From: Nocardiopsis terrae
GTDB lineage: Bacteria > Actinomycetota > Actinomycetes > Streptosporangiales > Streptosporangiaceae
Reading direction: 5' to 3'
Assembly: GCF_014651695.1 (NCBI RefSeq)
Contig: NZ_BMXJ01000009.1
Location: 62,001 to 126,000 of the forward strand
DNA: 64,000 nucleotides
The translations under genes were made by a program, and so were the position numbers. Position 1 is the first letter of the stretch, and every line of letters begins with the position of its first letter. This document shows positions 8,374 through 15,569 of this stretch, one piece after another. The notes beneath the pieces were generated by a model. It had not been told where the DNA came from. It worked only from the letters and a program-made list of their open reading frames with translations, and did no database searches.

Positions 8374-9300
8374 ATGCCACACGCGACGCCAGGGTCCTCT
8401 CGAGCCTGTGCGGCCCACGGGGTCCCTGGCTGCACCGCCTCCCCCGGGCGGCTGACCGCGCACCGGCCCTCCCCGCACGGGCCAACGCGGGACCTGTGCG
8501 CGCTGGACACCGACGAGGAGATCGTTCCGGCGTCCGCGCACCCCTGGGAGAAACCTCTGTTCGTGCTGTGCGCGACGGTGTCCCTGGCGCTCACCGCGGT
8601 TCTGCTGAGGCTGGTGTGGTCCTTCTCGGGGTCGGTGCCGTGGACCGCGCTGTCACTGACCGCGGTGCCCCTGGCGTGCTGGTCGGTACGCGGTATGCGC
8701 TACGCACGCGAGTGCGCGGAGTCGGTCCGGATCTCACCGACCCAGTTCCCCGAGGCACACCGGATGGTGGTGTCCCTGGCGACGGACATGGGGCTGGCCC
8801 GGCCCCCGGAGGCGTACGTGCGGGTCGGTCCGGTCTCCACCCGCACCGACGCCGCCGCGCACGGACTCCGTCGCTACCTGGTGCTGCCCGACGCCCTGTT
8901 CGACGGGAACGGCCGACTGCACGACCCGGACGCCCTGGCGTTCCTCATCGCCCACCAGGTGGGCCATGTGGCCGCCGGACACACCGGGTACTGGCGCCGG
9001 CTGGCCACCGTCGGCGCCGACCTGGTCCCGGGCCTGGGCTCCGCGCTGTCCCGCGCCGCGGAGTACACGGCCGACAACCACGCCCACGCACACCTGCCCG
9101 AGGGGGTGCACGCGGTACACCTGTTCGCCGGGGGCCCGAACCTGTACACGCGGGTGAACATGGGCGAGATGGCCGCCCGGGCGCGTACCGACCGGGGGTG
9201 CTCGCTGCTGCTCTACCACCTGCTCTCGCGGCGCCCGAGCAACACCAGGCGGATGGCCGCGCTGCGCGACCGCACCCGCCGCGGCCGGGTGTTCCTGTAG
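8374..9300 (+). CDS. M48-like membrane metallopeptidase homologue with altered active site
   Basis: A 308-residue protein. Two hydrophobic helices (about 62-110) are followed by an M48-type domain. The zinc-binding motif reads HQVGH (residues 194-198) instead of HExxH: the catalytic Glu codon is CAG at 8956-8958. The second conserved motif, EYTAD, is present (Glu230) and could still supply the third zinc ligand. His194 and His198 are kept, so zinc may bind while hydrolysis should be strongly impaired. The start ATG 8374 has GGGGGAG 4-5 bases upstream. Known M48 relatives of this shape in actinobacteria read HEVGHVAAGH. It may be a pseudoenzyme or have a sequence error at one base. Confidence 0.75.
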   Translation: MPHATPGSSRACAAHGVPGCTASPGRLTAHRPSPHGPTRDLCALDTDEEIVPASAHPWEKPLFVLCATVSLALTAVLLRLVWSFSGSVPWTALSLTAVPLACWSVRGMRYARECAESVRISPTQFPEAHRMVVSLATDMGLARPPEAYVRVGPVSTRTDAAAHGLRRYLVLPDALFDGNGRLHDPDALAFLIAHQVGHVAAGHTGYWRRLATVGADLVPGLGSALSRAAEYTADNHAHAHLPEGVHAVHLFAGGPNLYTRVNMGEMAARARTDRGCSLLLYHLLSRRPSNTRRMAALRDRTRRGRVFL

Positions 9301-9380
9301 TTCCGCCCCGGAACGCGGGCGGACCTGCGCACCTGCCCGCAACCCCGTGGGGACACGAACCGCGCCGGCCTCCGAAGGAC

Positions 9381-9411
9381 TTGACTCTGTCGAACGTGTG
9401 TTCGATATGCT
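9381..9411 (+). promoter_or_regulatory. SOS promoter with perfect LexA box
   Basis: TTGACT (9381-9386) and TATGCT (9406-9411) form -35 and -10 with a 19-base spacer. Between them lies TCGAACGTGTGTTCGA (9390-9405), exactly the actinobacterial LexA consensus. GTG 9418 starts 6 bases after the -10, so the transcript is leaderless. LexA bound here would directly block RNA polymerase. Confidence 0.9.
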
Positions 9412-9417
9412 GTTCGA

Positions 9418-9678
9418 GTGAGTCTCCTGAACGAACAGATCGACGTCCGTTCCACCGACCGTGGCAACCCCGCCCAGTTCACCTGGCGCGGCCACACCTT
9501 CCGGGTGCGCAGGATCATCGGCGACTGGCCGGCCCGCCCCGAGGCCCCGGGCGTCCCGGCCACACAGATTCACCTGCTCCGCGTCTCGGCCGAGTCGGAG
9601 TCGGGCGTTCCCAGCATCATCGACATCACCCGGGACGTCGCCTCGGACCGCTGGACCATGCGGCGCCAGTGGAACTAG
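9418..9678 (+). CDS. DUF6504 family protein, SOS-controlled
   Basis: An 86-residue soluble protein (MSLLNEQIDVRSTDRGNPAQFTWRGHTFRVRRIIGDW...). The central TWRGHTFRVRRI block is typical of the small DUF6504 proteins, which I recall as frequent neighbours of the mutagenic polymerase genes imuB/dnaE2 in actinobacteria. Here it stands alone, but its promoter contains a perfect LexA box, which independently ties it to DNA-damage response. GTG 9418 is fixed by the promoter: the -10 ends 6 bases upstream. A strong hairpin follows. The biochemical role is unknown; a partner of translesion synthesis is a reasonable inference. Confidence 0.8.
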   Translation: MSLLNEQIDVRSTDRGNPAQFTWRGHTFRVRRIIGDWPARPEAPGVPATQIHLLRVSAESESGVPSIIDITRDVASDRWTMRRQWN

Positions 9679-9717
9679 GCACGGAGCCGGCATCGCGGCC
9701 CGGGCGGCACGGTGCCG

Positions 9718-9749
9718 AACGCCCGCTGGGCAGCTGCCCAGCGGGCGTT
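9718..9749. terminator. hairpin terminator after the DUF6504 gene
   Basis: A perfect 32-base palindrome (9718-9733 with 9734-9749) centred on CAGCTG. It is 39 bases after the stop codon. Confidence 0.75.
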
Positions 9750-9819
9750 CCGCGTCAGTCCGTCAGCGTGCCCGTGGCCCGGCACGAAGGAACACCCGGG
9801 GCACAGATCGGCCAACCCT

Positions 9820-9881
9820 CGGTGATCTTGCTACCAGGGGCAACTTCGGCGCCGAAATCGCCCCTGGTAGCAAGATCACCG
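9820..9881. repeat. 62-bp palindromic repeat, copy 1
   Basis: Outer arms of 22 bp (9820-9841 and 9860-9881) pair perfectly. The centre contains the palindrome TTCGGCGCCGAA (9845-9856), with only two mismatched pairs between. An identical 62-base copy lies at 12884-12945, and the flanking bases resemble each other in inverted orientation. It lies in the intergenic space between the SOS gene and the Nudix gene. Confidence 0.85.
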
Positions 9882-9973
9882 TGGAAAGAAGGGGCCGGGG
9901 CGGGCAGCAGAGAACCCGGGCGACAGGGGCGGGGGGCGCAGAGAGGCGCAGGGACGGCACCCGGAAGCGGAGG

Positions 9974-10444
9974 TCAGCGCTCGTAGTGGGGCTCGCCCCC
10001 GGGCTCACGGGCGCAGCGGATGCGTTCGAGAATCCGGTCGGCCATCCGCGGCAACCGGTCCGGGGCGAACCAGCCCACGTCGAGGCTCTCGTCGCCGTCG
10101 ACCCTGAGCTCACCGCCCACGGGGCGGCAGCGGAAGGCGAGATCGAGGAACTGCACCTGATCGCCGTTGGGGTAGGTGTGCGGTTCCTGGCCGATCACGG
10201 TGGCGAGGCGCTCCACCTCCACCAGCACCCCGGTCTCCTCCCGCACCTCACGGACCACCGCCCGGGCGGGCTGCTCCCCGGGTTCGAGGATGCCGCCCGG
10301 GGTGGCCCAGCGACCGTCGTCGGAGCGCCGGTGCAGCAGCACCCGGCCGCCCCCGTCGAGAACCACGGCGGTCACACCCACCAGGGGGAGGAGGTCGTGG
10401 CCGACGTGCCGGCGCAGCTTCCGGAGGAACTCGGGAACGGGCAT
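9974..10444 (-). CDS. Nudix hydrolase
   Basis: A 156-residue Nudix-fold phosphohydrolase acting on nucleoside diphosphate derivatives. The Nudix box is complete: GGILEPGEQPARAVVREVREETGV-type, with the REVREET core carrying the Mg-binding glutamates (about residues 57-79). The substrate cannot be told; the preceding strand VLLHRRSDDGRWATPGG is typical of MutT/ADP-ribose-like members. The N-terminal 20 residues form an extra helix. It is the downstream gene of a two-gene minus-strand unit with the GNAT acetyltransferase, 25 bases apart. ATG 10444 starts the conserved frame. Confidence 0.85.
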   Translation of the reverse strand: MPVPEFLRKLRRHVGHDLLPLVGVTAVVLDGGGRVLLHRRSDDGRWATPGGILEPGEQPARAVVREVREETGVLVEVERLATVIGQEPHTYPNGDQVQFLDLAFRCRPVGGELRVDGDESLDVGWFAPDRLPRMADRILERIRCAREPGGEPHYER

Positions 10445-10469
10445 GCCACCGACCCTAACGCCGGACCGG

Positions 10470-11051
10470 TCAGCCGCGCCGGCGGCGGAGCTCGGCGTAC
10501 TCGTCGGCGAGGATCGACATCAGGACCGCGTCGTGCCACTCGCCGTCCCAGCGCAGGTGTTGGCGCCACACGCCCTCCCGGACGAAGCCGGACCTGGCGT
10601 AGGACCTCTCCGCGTTGGTGTTGAAGGCGAACACCTCCAGTGCCACCCGGTGCAGCCCCGCGGTCTCGAAGGCATACTCCAGGACCAGGTCGGTGGCCTC
10701 GGTGCCGTAGCCCCTGCCGGTGTGCTCCATGGAGCTGAGCGCGACCCGGTAGTGCGCCTCGGCGTTGTCCGGGTCCAGGTCGATGAGTGCGCAGTCACCG
10801 ACGGCCGCACCGCCCCGCTGTTCCCGGACCACCCAGTCGGCCCGGTCATGCCGCTGCTCCCAGGCCGCGAACACCCTGAGCAGCTGTTCGGCGGTGAACT
10901 CCCGGTGGGTGCCGGTGAGCCTGCGCACCTGCGGGTCCATGTCCACCATCCCCGGGATCACCTCGCCCGCGTTGGCAACGCCCAGCGGCTCCAACCGCAC
11001 CCGGTCACCCACGAGGACGGGCTGGTCGCGGAACACGTCTGGAGGCACCAT
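10470..11051 (-). CDS. GNAT family N-acetyltransferase
   Basis: A 193-residue acetyl-CoA-dependent acetyltransferase of the RimJ/RimL type (Acetyltransf_3). It starts with the usual LVGDRVRLEPL strand. The acetyl-CoA loop is GRGYGTEATDLVLEYAFE (around 130), followed by LHRVALEVFAFNTNAERSYARSGFVREG, the conserved end of this subfamily. The acceptor is unknown. ATG 11051 follows the frame that begins MVPPDVF. It probably forms a unit with the downstream Nudix gene and is divergent from the ROK regulator, 73 bases away. Confidence 0.85.
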   Translation of the reverse strand: MVPPDVFRDQPVLVGDRVRLEPLGVANAGEVIPGMVDMDPQVRRLTGTHREFTAEQLLRVFAAWEQRHDRADWVVREQRGGAAVGDCALIDLDPDNAEAHYRVALSSMEHTGRGYGTEATDLVLEYAFETAGLHRVALEVFAFNTNAERSYARSGFVREGVWRQHLRWDGEWHDAVLMSILADEYAELRRRRG

Positions 11052-11124
11052 GATGGGAATCCAACCAGCGCCCCCACACACGGGCAACGGGTTTTCCGCG
11101 GCAGTCGGCGGCAGGGGGTACGGG

Positions 11125-12363
11125 GTGGTGGCCGGTACGGGAACGGTGAGCTTCCAGACCGTCCGGGAGAGCAACCTGCGCACCGTGCTGCGCACCGTCC
11201 GCGAACACGCCCCGTGCTCCCGCGCCGCCGTCGCCGCCGCCACCGGGCTGAACAAGACCACCGTTTCCAGCCTGGTCTCCGACCTGATGACCCGCGGCCT
11301 GGTGCGGGAGACCGGTGAGACCTCCCAGCGGCGGGTGGGCCGCCCCGGGGTCCTGCTGGCCCCGGACGAGCGTTCGGTCGCCGCGATCGGCCTGGAGGTC
11401 AACGTCGACTTCCTGTCGGTGGTGGCCGTGGACCTGCTCCACCGGGAACTGGTGCACCGGCACGTGCCGCTGGACGCCCGCTCGGCGGGCGCCCGGGCCT
11501 GCGCCCACCGGATCGCGGACACGCTCCGGGAGGTCACCGAGGCGCCGGAGCTGCGCGAGCGCACCGTGGTCGGGGTGAGTGTGGCGGTCCCCGGGCTGAT
11601 CGACGCCCCCTCCGGAACGGTGCGGCGCGCCCCCAACCTGGGCTGGCGGGAGGTTCCGCTCCGCGAGCTCCTGCTCTCCGGCCTGGCCGGATCCGCCCTG
11701 GCCGGGGCGACCGTCCTGGTCGACAACGACGCCAACCTCGGCGCCATGGCCGAGTACCGCTTCGGCCCCCTCGCCGGGCTGCCCGACCTGGTGTACGTGA
11801 CCGGTGAGGTGGGGATCGGCGCGGGCGTGCTGGTCGGCGGCGAGCTGCTGCGCGGAGCTGGCGGGTTCGCGGGGGAGATCGGGCATCTGGAACTGGACGC
11901 CGACGGCCCCGAGTGCTCGTGCGGCCGCAGGGGCTGCCTGGAGGCGCTGGCCGGAATCGGGGCGATCCTGCGCGCCGCCCTGCCCGACCTGGTTCCGGGA
12001 CGCCCGCTGTCCGGCGCGGAGGTCGCCGAACTGGTCGCGGTCGCGGTGGACCGCGCCTCGGCCGGTGAGCCCACGGCCGTCGCCGCGCTGGAGCGGGCCG
12101 GGACGTGGCTGGGCCGCGGGGTGGCGACCCTGGTGAACGTGGTCAACCCGGGCGCCGTGGTGCTGGGCGGCTACTTCGTGCCGATGGCGCGGTGGCTGGT
12201 CCCCCGCTGTCGCGAGGCCGCACGGGCCGGGTCCTTCGCCCCGGAGGCGGGCGGCTGCCGGGTGGAGCCCTCGGACCTGGGGATGAGCGCCGCCTCCCGG
12301 GGCGGTGCGGCCGTGATGATCCACGGTCTGGAATCGGGCACCCTGCCGCTGCCGCAGCCTTAG
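11125..12363 (+). CDS. ROK family transcriptional repressor (XylR/NagC-like)
   Basis: A 412-residue regulator: N-terminal winged helix (about 15-75: ESNLRTVLRTVREHAPCSRAAVAAATGLNKTTVSSLVSDL) and a ROK sugar-binding domain. The ROK zinc motif CSCGRRGCLE (about 270-280) and the GEIGH motif are intact. Such proteins repress sugar operons and release DNA on binding the sugar. GTG 11125 (or 11128) has AGGGGG a few bases upstream. The xylA gene downstream has a TTAGTT...AACTAA palindrome at its promoter, the operator form known for XylR-type ROK repressors, so xylose control is the best inference. The two genes are separated by 1.2 kb of mobile and decayed sequence. Confidence 0.85.
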   Translation: MVAGTGTVSFQTVRESNLRTVLRTVREHAPCSRAAVAAATGLNKTTVSSLVSDLMTRGLVRETGETSQRRVGRPGVLLAPDERSVAAIGLEVNVDFLSVVAVDLLHRELVHRHVPLDARSAGARACAHRIADTLREVTEAPELRERTVVGVSVAVPGLIDAPSGTVRRAPNLGWREVPLRELLLSGLAGSALAGATVLVDNDANLGAMAEYRFGPLAGLPDLVYVTGEVGIGAGVLVGGELLRGAGGFAGEIGHLELDADGPECSCGRRGCLEALAGIGAILRAALPDLVPGRPLSGAEVAELVAVAVDRASAGEPTAVAALERAGTWLGRGVATLVNVVNPGAVVLGGYFVPMARWLVPRCREAARAGSFAPEAGGCRVEPSDLGMSAASRGGAAVMIHGLESGTLPLPQP

Positions 12364-12600
12364 AGCTCATCGCATTCGGTAAGTCTGCGGAAGCACATCA
12401 ACGTGCAGGCGATGCCGGCGGTGCTCGGCCGGTAGCAACGATGGAGTCGACGGCATCCAGCCGGCCAGGCCATGGTCCGCTCGACCTGCCAGCGGTGTCG
12501 CCCCAACCGTTGGGAGGATTCCACGCCTCTCGTCCGCCCCCGCCGAGGCGCTGCCCGGCGCGCCAGGTGTGTCGGGCTTGCCCGGTACAGATGCCCTACC
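12364..12600 (-). pseudogene. remnant of an IS5-family transposase, C-terminal end
   Basis: Read on the minus strand, one frame gives RRAAPRRGRTRGVESSQRLGRHRWQVERTMAW, then CRRLHRCYRPSTAGIACTLMCFRRL. This is the C-terminal DDE part of IS5-type transposases (usual form: SSxRLGRHRWxxERTxAWLxGCRRLHRRYER). The stretch that normally follows CRRLHRRY is missing about 10 residues, and no N-terminal two-thirds is present. It starts directly after the ROK stop codon. It is certainly inactive. Confidence 0.8.
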
Positions 12601-12738
12601 TGGAGAGGGTGCTGTCCGGCCCAAGCCCCGGGCCGGGCCCCTCATCCAGTCCTGGGGGTGAGGACCCGGCCAGGTTCCCGGACCGGGGGCGGGGCAGGAG
12701 CAGGGGCCGGGCCCCGGACAGTCGCCGCCCGGGGAAAC

Positions 12739-12834
12739 CTAGTTCCTGTCGCGTTTCCCGGCCCGCTTGGCGCTGACGACAGCGAACACGATCAGCAGCA
12801 CACCGACCGCGTGTACCCCGACGAAACCCACCAC
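12739..12834 (-). CDS. possible small membrane protein
   Basis: A 31-residue frame from GTG 12834: hydrophobic helix VGFVGVHAVGVLLIVFAVVS followed by the basic tail KRAGKRDRN. The frame continues upstream without a clear start, reading TALEVVGF, which resembles the beginnings of small single-span membrane proteins (MTALEIV...) found in actinobacteria; an original ATG may have been lost. It sits in debris between an IS remnant and a palindromic repeat and may be decayed. Function unknown. Confidence 0.3.
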   Translation of the reverse strand: MVGFVGVHAVGVLLIVFAVVSAKRAGKRDRN

Positions 12835-12846
12835 TTCGAGAGCAGT

Positions 12847-12880
12847 GACCTGATTTCCGCCCGGGATCAGGTCCCCTTTT
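12847..12880 (+). terminator. hairpin followed by T run
   Basis: GACCTGAT (12847-12854) pairs with ATCAGGTC (12866-12873) across an 11-base loop. The right arm is followed by CCCTTTTT on the + strand, an unusually classical intrinsic terminator form for this genome. No intact + strand gene ends here, so it may be left from lost sequence. Confidence 0.4.
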
Positions 12881-12883
12881 TCA

Positions 12884-12945
12884 CGGTGATCTTGCTACCA
12901 GGGGCAACTTCGGCGCCGAAATCGCCCCTGGTAGCAAGATCACCG
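12884..12945. repeat. 62-bp palindromic repeat, copy 2
   Basis: Base-for-base identical to 9820-9881, with the same 22-bp outer arms and central TTCGGCGCCGAA. The flanks match the first copy in reverse orientation (CCCC(T)TTTTTCAC before, GGGGTTGG after), so the mobile or repeated unit is longer than the palindrome. Confidence 0.85.
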
Positions 12946-13273
12946 GGGTTGGGGCGGTTTCGGAAGCAGCGGACACCCTGCTGGACCGGTTTCGGGCACC
13001 GCGAACCTGGGACCGCCCCCTCAGCGTCCGCCCGCACCCCGCCCCCCGCTGCCGGTCCTCCGAAGCCGTCAGACCCCGGGAAGGGGCTCGGCCCCTGACC
13101 GCCCCGACCACACACCCCCCGTTTCCTGACAGCCGCCGATCCGCCGTCGTGGCGAAGCGGGTCAGGGTGGAGCGCCCGGAGCGAAGCAAGGACGGCCACC
13201 ATCACGCGGCCGGAAACGGGGACGCCCCCACACCTGTCGGACCCCCAGGCCAGCGACAAAACCCGGACCCCAG

Positions 13274-13441
13274 GTGCCAACCACGCCGAAACAACATCAG
13301 AGCGACTGCGTAGAGGTCGCCGACCTGCCCGTCGTGGCCGCCATCCGCGACACCCGGAGCAGGAACCTCGGGCACCTGGTGTTCCCCTCCTCCGAGTGGT
13401 CGGCGCTCCTGGAGACCATCCGCAGGCAATCCGGCATCTGA
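13274..13441 (+). pseudogene. truncated DUF397 family gene
   Basis: The frame ending at 13441 reads [20 protein letters not shown] then [21 protein letters not shown], the C-terminal three-quarters of a DUF397 protein. The usual beginning (a WRKSSYS-type segment) is absent; instead the frame runs back into unrelated codons with only a weak GTG at 13274. DUF397 genes normally follow a helix-turn-helix gene of the XRE type, and none is present. It is therefore probably a fragment left by a rearrangement. The downstream hairpin may be its original terminator. Bases 12946-13273 contain no gene I can support. Confidence 0.6.
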
Positions 13442-13442
13442 G

Positions 13443-13470
13443 AAGGCCCTGTTCAGAAGACCAGGGCCTT
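13443..13470. terminator. hairpin after the DUF397 fragment
   Basis: AAGGCCCTG pairs with CAGGGCCTT (9-bp perfect stem, 13443-13451 with 13462-13470), with a 10-base loop, beginning two bases after the stop codon. Confidence 0.6.
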
Positions 13471-13511
13471 CCGCACGCCCACCCGAAACCCCTCCCGCTC
13501 CGCCGCGTCCG

Positions 13512-13543
13512 TTGACAATTAGTTGTGTCTCTAGACAAACTAA
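13512..13543 (+). promoter_or_regulatory. xylA promoter with ROK/XylR-type operator
   Basis: A perfect -35, TTGACA (13512-13517), overlaps an inverted repeat: TTAGTTGTGTCT (13519-13530) against AGACAAACTAA (13533-13543), with one extra base in the left arm. The TTAGTT...AACTAA ends match operators of XylR-type ROK repressors. The position between -35 and the transcription start fits repression. Confidence 0.7.
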
Positions 13544-13586
13544 TCGGGTCCGGCACCGTCCACGGACCCACCCTCCAGGAGCGCGT

Positions 13587-14744
13587 ATGACCGACTACCG
13601 GCCCACCCCCGAGGACCGCTTCACCTTCGGCCTGTGGACCGTGGGCTGGCGAGGCGTCAACACCTTCGGCGACCCCGTCCGCCCCCCTCTCGATCCGGTC
13701 GACGCGGTCCGCCGCCTCGCCGACCTCGGCGCGTACGGCGTCACCTTCCACGACGACGACCTCGTCCCGCCCGGCAGTTCGCCCTCCGAACGCGACAGGA
13801 TCCTCCAGCGCTTCCGCGGCGTGCTGGACGAGACCGGTATGGCGGTGCCGATGGTCACCACCAACCTGTTCACCCACCCCGTCTTCCGCGACGGCGGCTT
13901 CACCTCCAACAGCCGCGACGTGCGCCGGTACGCCCTGCGCAAGGTCATCCGCAACATCGACCTCGCGGTCTCCCTCGGGGCGAGGACCTACGTGTGCTGG
14001 GGCGGCCAGGACGGCGCCGAGACCGAGGCGGGCAAGGACGACCACGCCGCCCTGGACCGGCTGCGCGAAGCCTTCGACCTGCTGTGCTCCTACGTCCTGG
14101 AGCAGGGCTACGACCTGCGCTTCGCGATCGAGCCCAAACCCAACGAGCCGCGCGGCGACGTACTGCTGCCCACCGTCGGCCACGCCCTGGCCTTCATCAA
14201 CGAGCTCGAGCACCCCGAGATGGTGGGCGTCAACCCGGAGGTCGGGCACGAGCAGATGGCCGGGCTCAACTTCGCGCACGGCGTCGCCCAGGCCCTGTGG
14301 GCGGGCAAGCTCTTCCACATCGACCTCAACGGCCAGCGCGGCGTCAAGTACGACCAGGACCTGCGCTTCGGCGCCGGTGACGTCAAGGAGGCGTTCTTCC
14401 TGGTCGACCTGTTGGAGCGGTCCGGCTACGAGGGCCCCCGGCACTTCGACTTCAAACCGCCCCGGACCGAGGACATGTCCGGGGTCTGGGAGTCCGCGGC
14501 GGGCTGCATGCGCAACTACCTGATCCTCCGGGACAGGGCCGCCGCCTTCCGGGCCGACCCCGCGGTGGCCACCGCCCTGGCCGAGGCCCGGGTCCCCGAG
14601 CTGGCCGAACCCACCCTCTCCCCGGGCGAGAGCGTCGCGGACCTGCTCAGGGAGGAACTGGACCTGGAAACGGCCGGCCGGCGGGGTTACCACTTCGAGC
14701 GGCTGGACCAGCTCGCCCTGGAGCACCTGCTCGGCACCCGCTGA
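13587..14744 (+). CDS. xylA: xylose isomerase
   Basis: A 385-residue TIM-barrel enzyme converting D-xylose to D-xylulose (and glucose to fructose) with two divalent metal ions. Length and sequence match the Streptomyces class I enzymes (about 388). Visible motifs: [12 protein letters not shown] (catalytic His and Asp), [18 protein letters not shown] (metal Glu), [14 protein letters not shown] (metal site) and [23 protein letters not shown] 13587 has AGGAG 6 bases upstream. No xylulokinase is adjacent. Xylose released by the alpha-xylosidase at 32-34 kb would feed this enzyme, linking the two loci functionally. Expression is probably controlled by the ROK repressor upstream. Confidence 0.97.
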   Translation: MTDYRPTPEDRFTFGLWTVGWRGVNTFGDPVRPPLDPVDAVRRLADLGAYGVTFHDDDLVPPGSSPSERDRILQRFRGVLDETGMAVPMVTTNLFTHPVFRDGGFTSNSRDVRRYALRKVIRNIDLAVSLGARTYVCWGGQDGAETEAGKDDHAALDRLREAFDLLCSYVLEQGYDLRFAIEPKPNEPRGDVLLPTVGHALAFINELEHPEMVGVNPEVGHEQMAGLNFAHGVAQALWAGKLFHIDLNGQRGVKYDQDLRFGAGDVKEAFFLVDLLERSGYEGPRHFDFKPPRTEDMSGVWESAAGCMRNYLILRDRAAAFRADPAVATALAEARVPELAEPTLSPGESVADLLREELDLETAGRRGYHFERLDQLALEHLLGTR

Positions 14745-14763
14745 TCCCGGGCCCCTTCCGGTC

Positions 14764-14802
14764 CCCCGCCCCGGGCCGCATGCCGGTGCGCCCGGGGCGG
14801 GG
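14764..14802. terminator. hairpin terminator between xylA and the convergent membrane-protein gene
   Basis: A 13-bp perfect GC stem (14764-14776 with 14790-14802) with a 13-base loop, 20 bases after the xylA stop. Confidence 0.7.
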
Positions 14803-14851
14803 CCTCCGCGTCCGGGAGGCGCGCCGGCCTCCCGGGGTGCCGGGGCGGCGG

Positions 14852-15502
14852 TCAGTCCTTCTGTCGCCGGGCGTCGTAGAGCTTGGCGAAGTCACGGGCG
14901 CGCTGGCGGTAGCGCTTGGCCCACGGGCCGAGGAGGAGCGGGTACGACAGGAAGACCAGCGTGATGCCCGCCTGGAACCAGAAGTCGAGGCCCGGCCCCG
15001 AGAGCCGGTAGGTCAGGGCGGTGAGGGAGCCGAAGAGCAGGGCCGCGACCAGGCCCAGGACGTTGATGGTCCGCGGTGAGTTGATCTTGATCTCGGCCTG
15101 GGCCGCTACCACGCGCGCGATCCGGTTGACGTCCTCGTCCCCGTGGAGTCCGCCCCGGCGCAGCTGGCGCTTGGCCTCCAGGAGGTGCCCCGGTTCGGTG
15201 TCCGGGGGCAGGGTCCACGCGCCCAGCGTGCGGCGGATGAACCACGGCATGAGCAGGACCATGAGGACGCCCATGACCACCACGGGGACCGCGGCCCCGA
15301 CGAGGACCGGCATGAGGACCGACCAGTCGTCGAACAGGATCACGGAGAGCACCAGCGGCGGGAGCACGGCCAGGGAGAGGAGGACGAGGAGGGCCCTGAC
15401 GGCGTAGGGACGCGGGTTGTTCTGCGCGTAGACCTGCATCCGACCGAACAGGGCCCTGGGATGTCGGTGAGCGGACCGGGGGTGTGTCGTTTGCTCGTTC
15501 AT
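14852..15502 (-). CDS. four-span membrane protein of unknown function
   Basis: A 216-residue integral membrane protein with two helix pairs: about 37-55 and 65-90 (ALLVLLSLAVLPPLVLSVILF; VLVGAAVPVVVMGVLMVLLMPWFI), then about 147-163 and 172-190. The loop between the pairs (about 95-145) is charged, and the C-terminus KRYRQRARDFAKLYDARRQ is strongly basic, so both ends are predicted cytoplasmic. No catalytic motif is seen and I recognise no family. ATG 15502 begins MNEQTTHPRS. It stands 67 bases downstream of the PEP-synthase-like gene's stop on the same strand and might be cotranscribed. Confidence 0.75.
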   Translation of the reverse strand: MNEQTTHPRSAHRHPRALFGRMQVYAQNNPRPYAVRALLVLLSLAVLPPLVLSVILFDDWSVLMPVLVGAAVPVVVMGVLMVLLMPWFIRRTLGAWTLPPDTEPGHLLEAKRQLRRGGLHGDEDVNRIARVVAAQAEIKINSPRTINVLGLVAALLFGSLTALTYRLSGPGLDFWFQAGITLVFLSYPLLLGPWAKRYRQRARDFAKLYDARRQKD

Positions 15503-15569
15503 GTCCGCCCTCTACCCGGGTTATCCGTTACCCATACGAGACCGCCGTATGGTCCCCCTATGACTCGGC

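Noticed and set aside
12946-13273. Several open frames in the debris region before the DUF397 fragment
   Set aside because: None has a start signal, a known motif or protein-like composition; they appear to be GC-driven.
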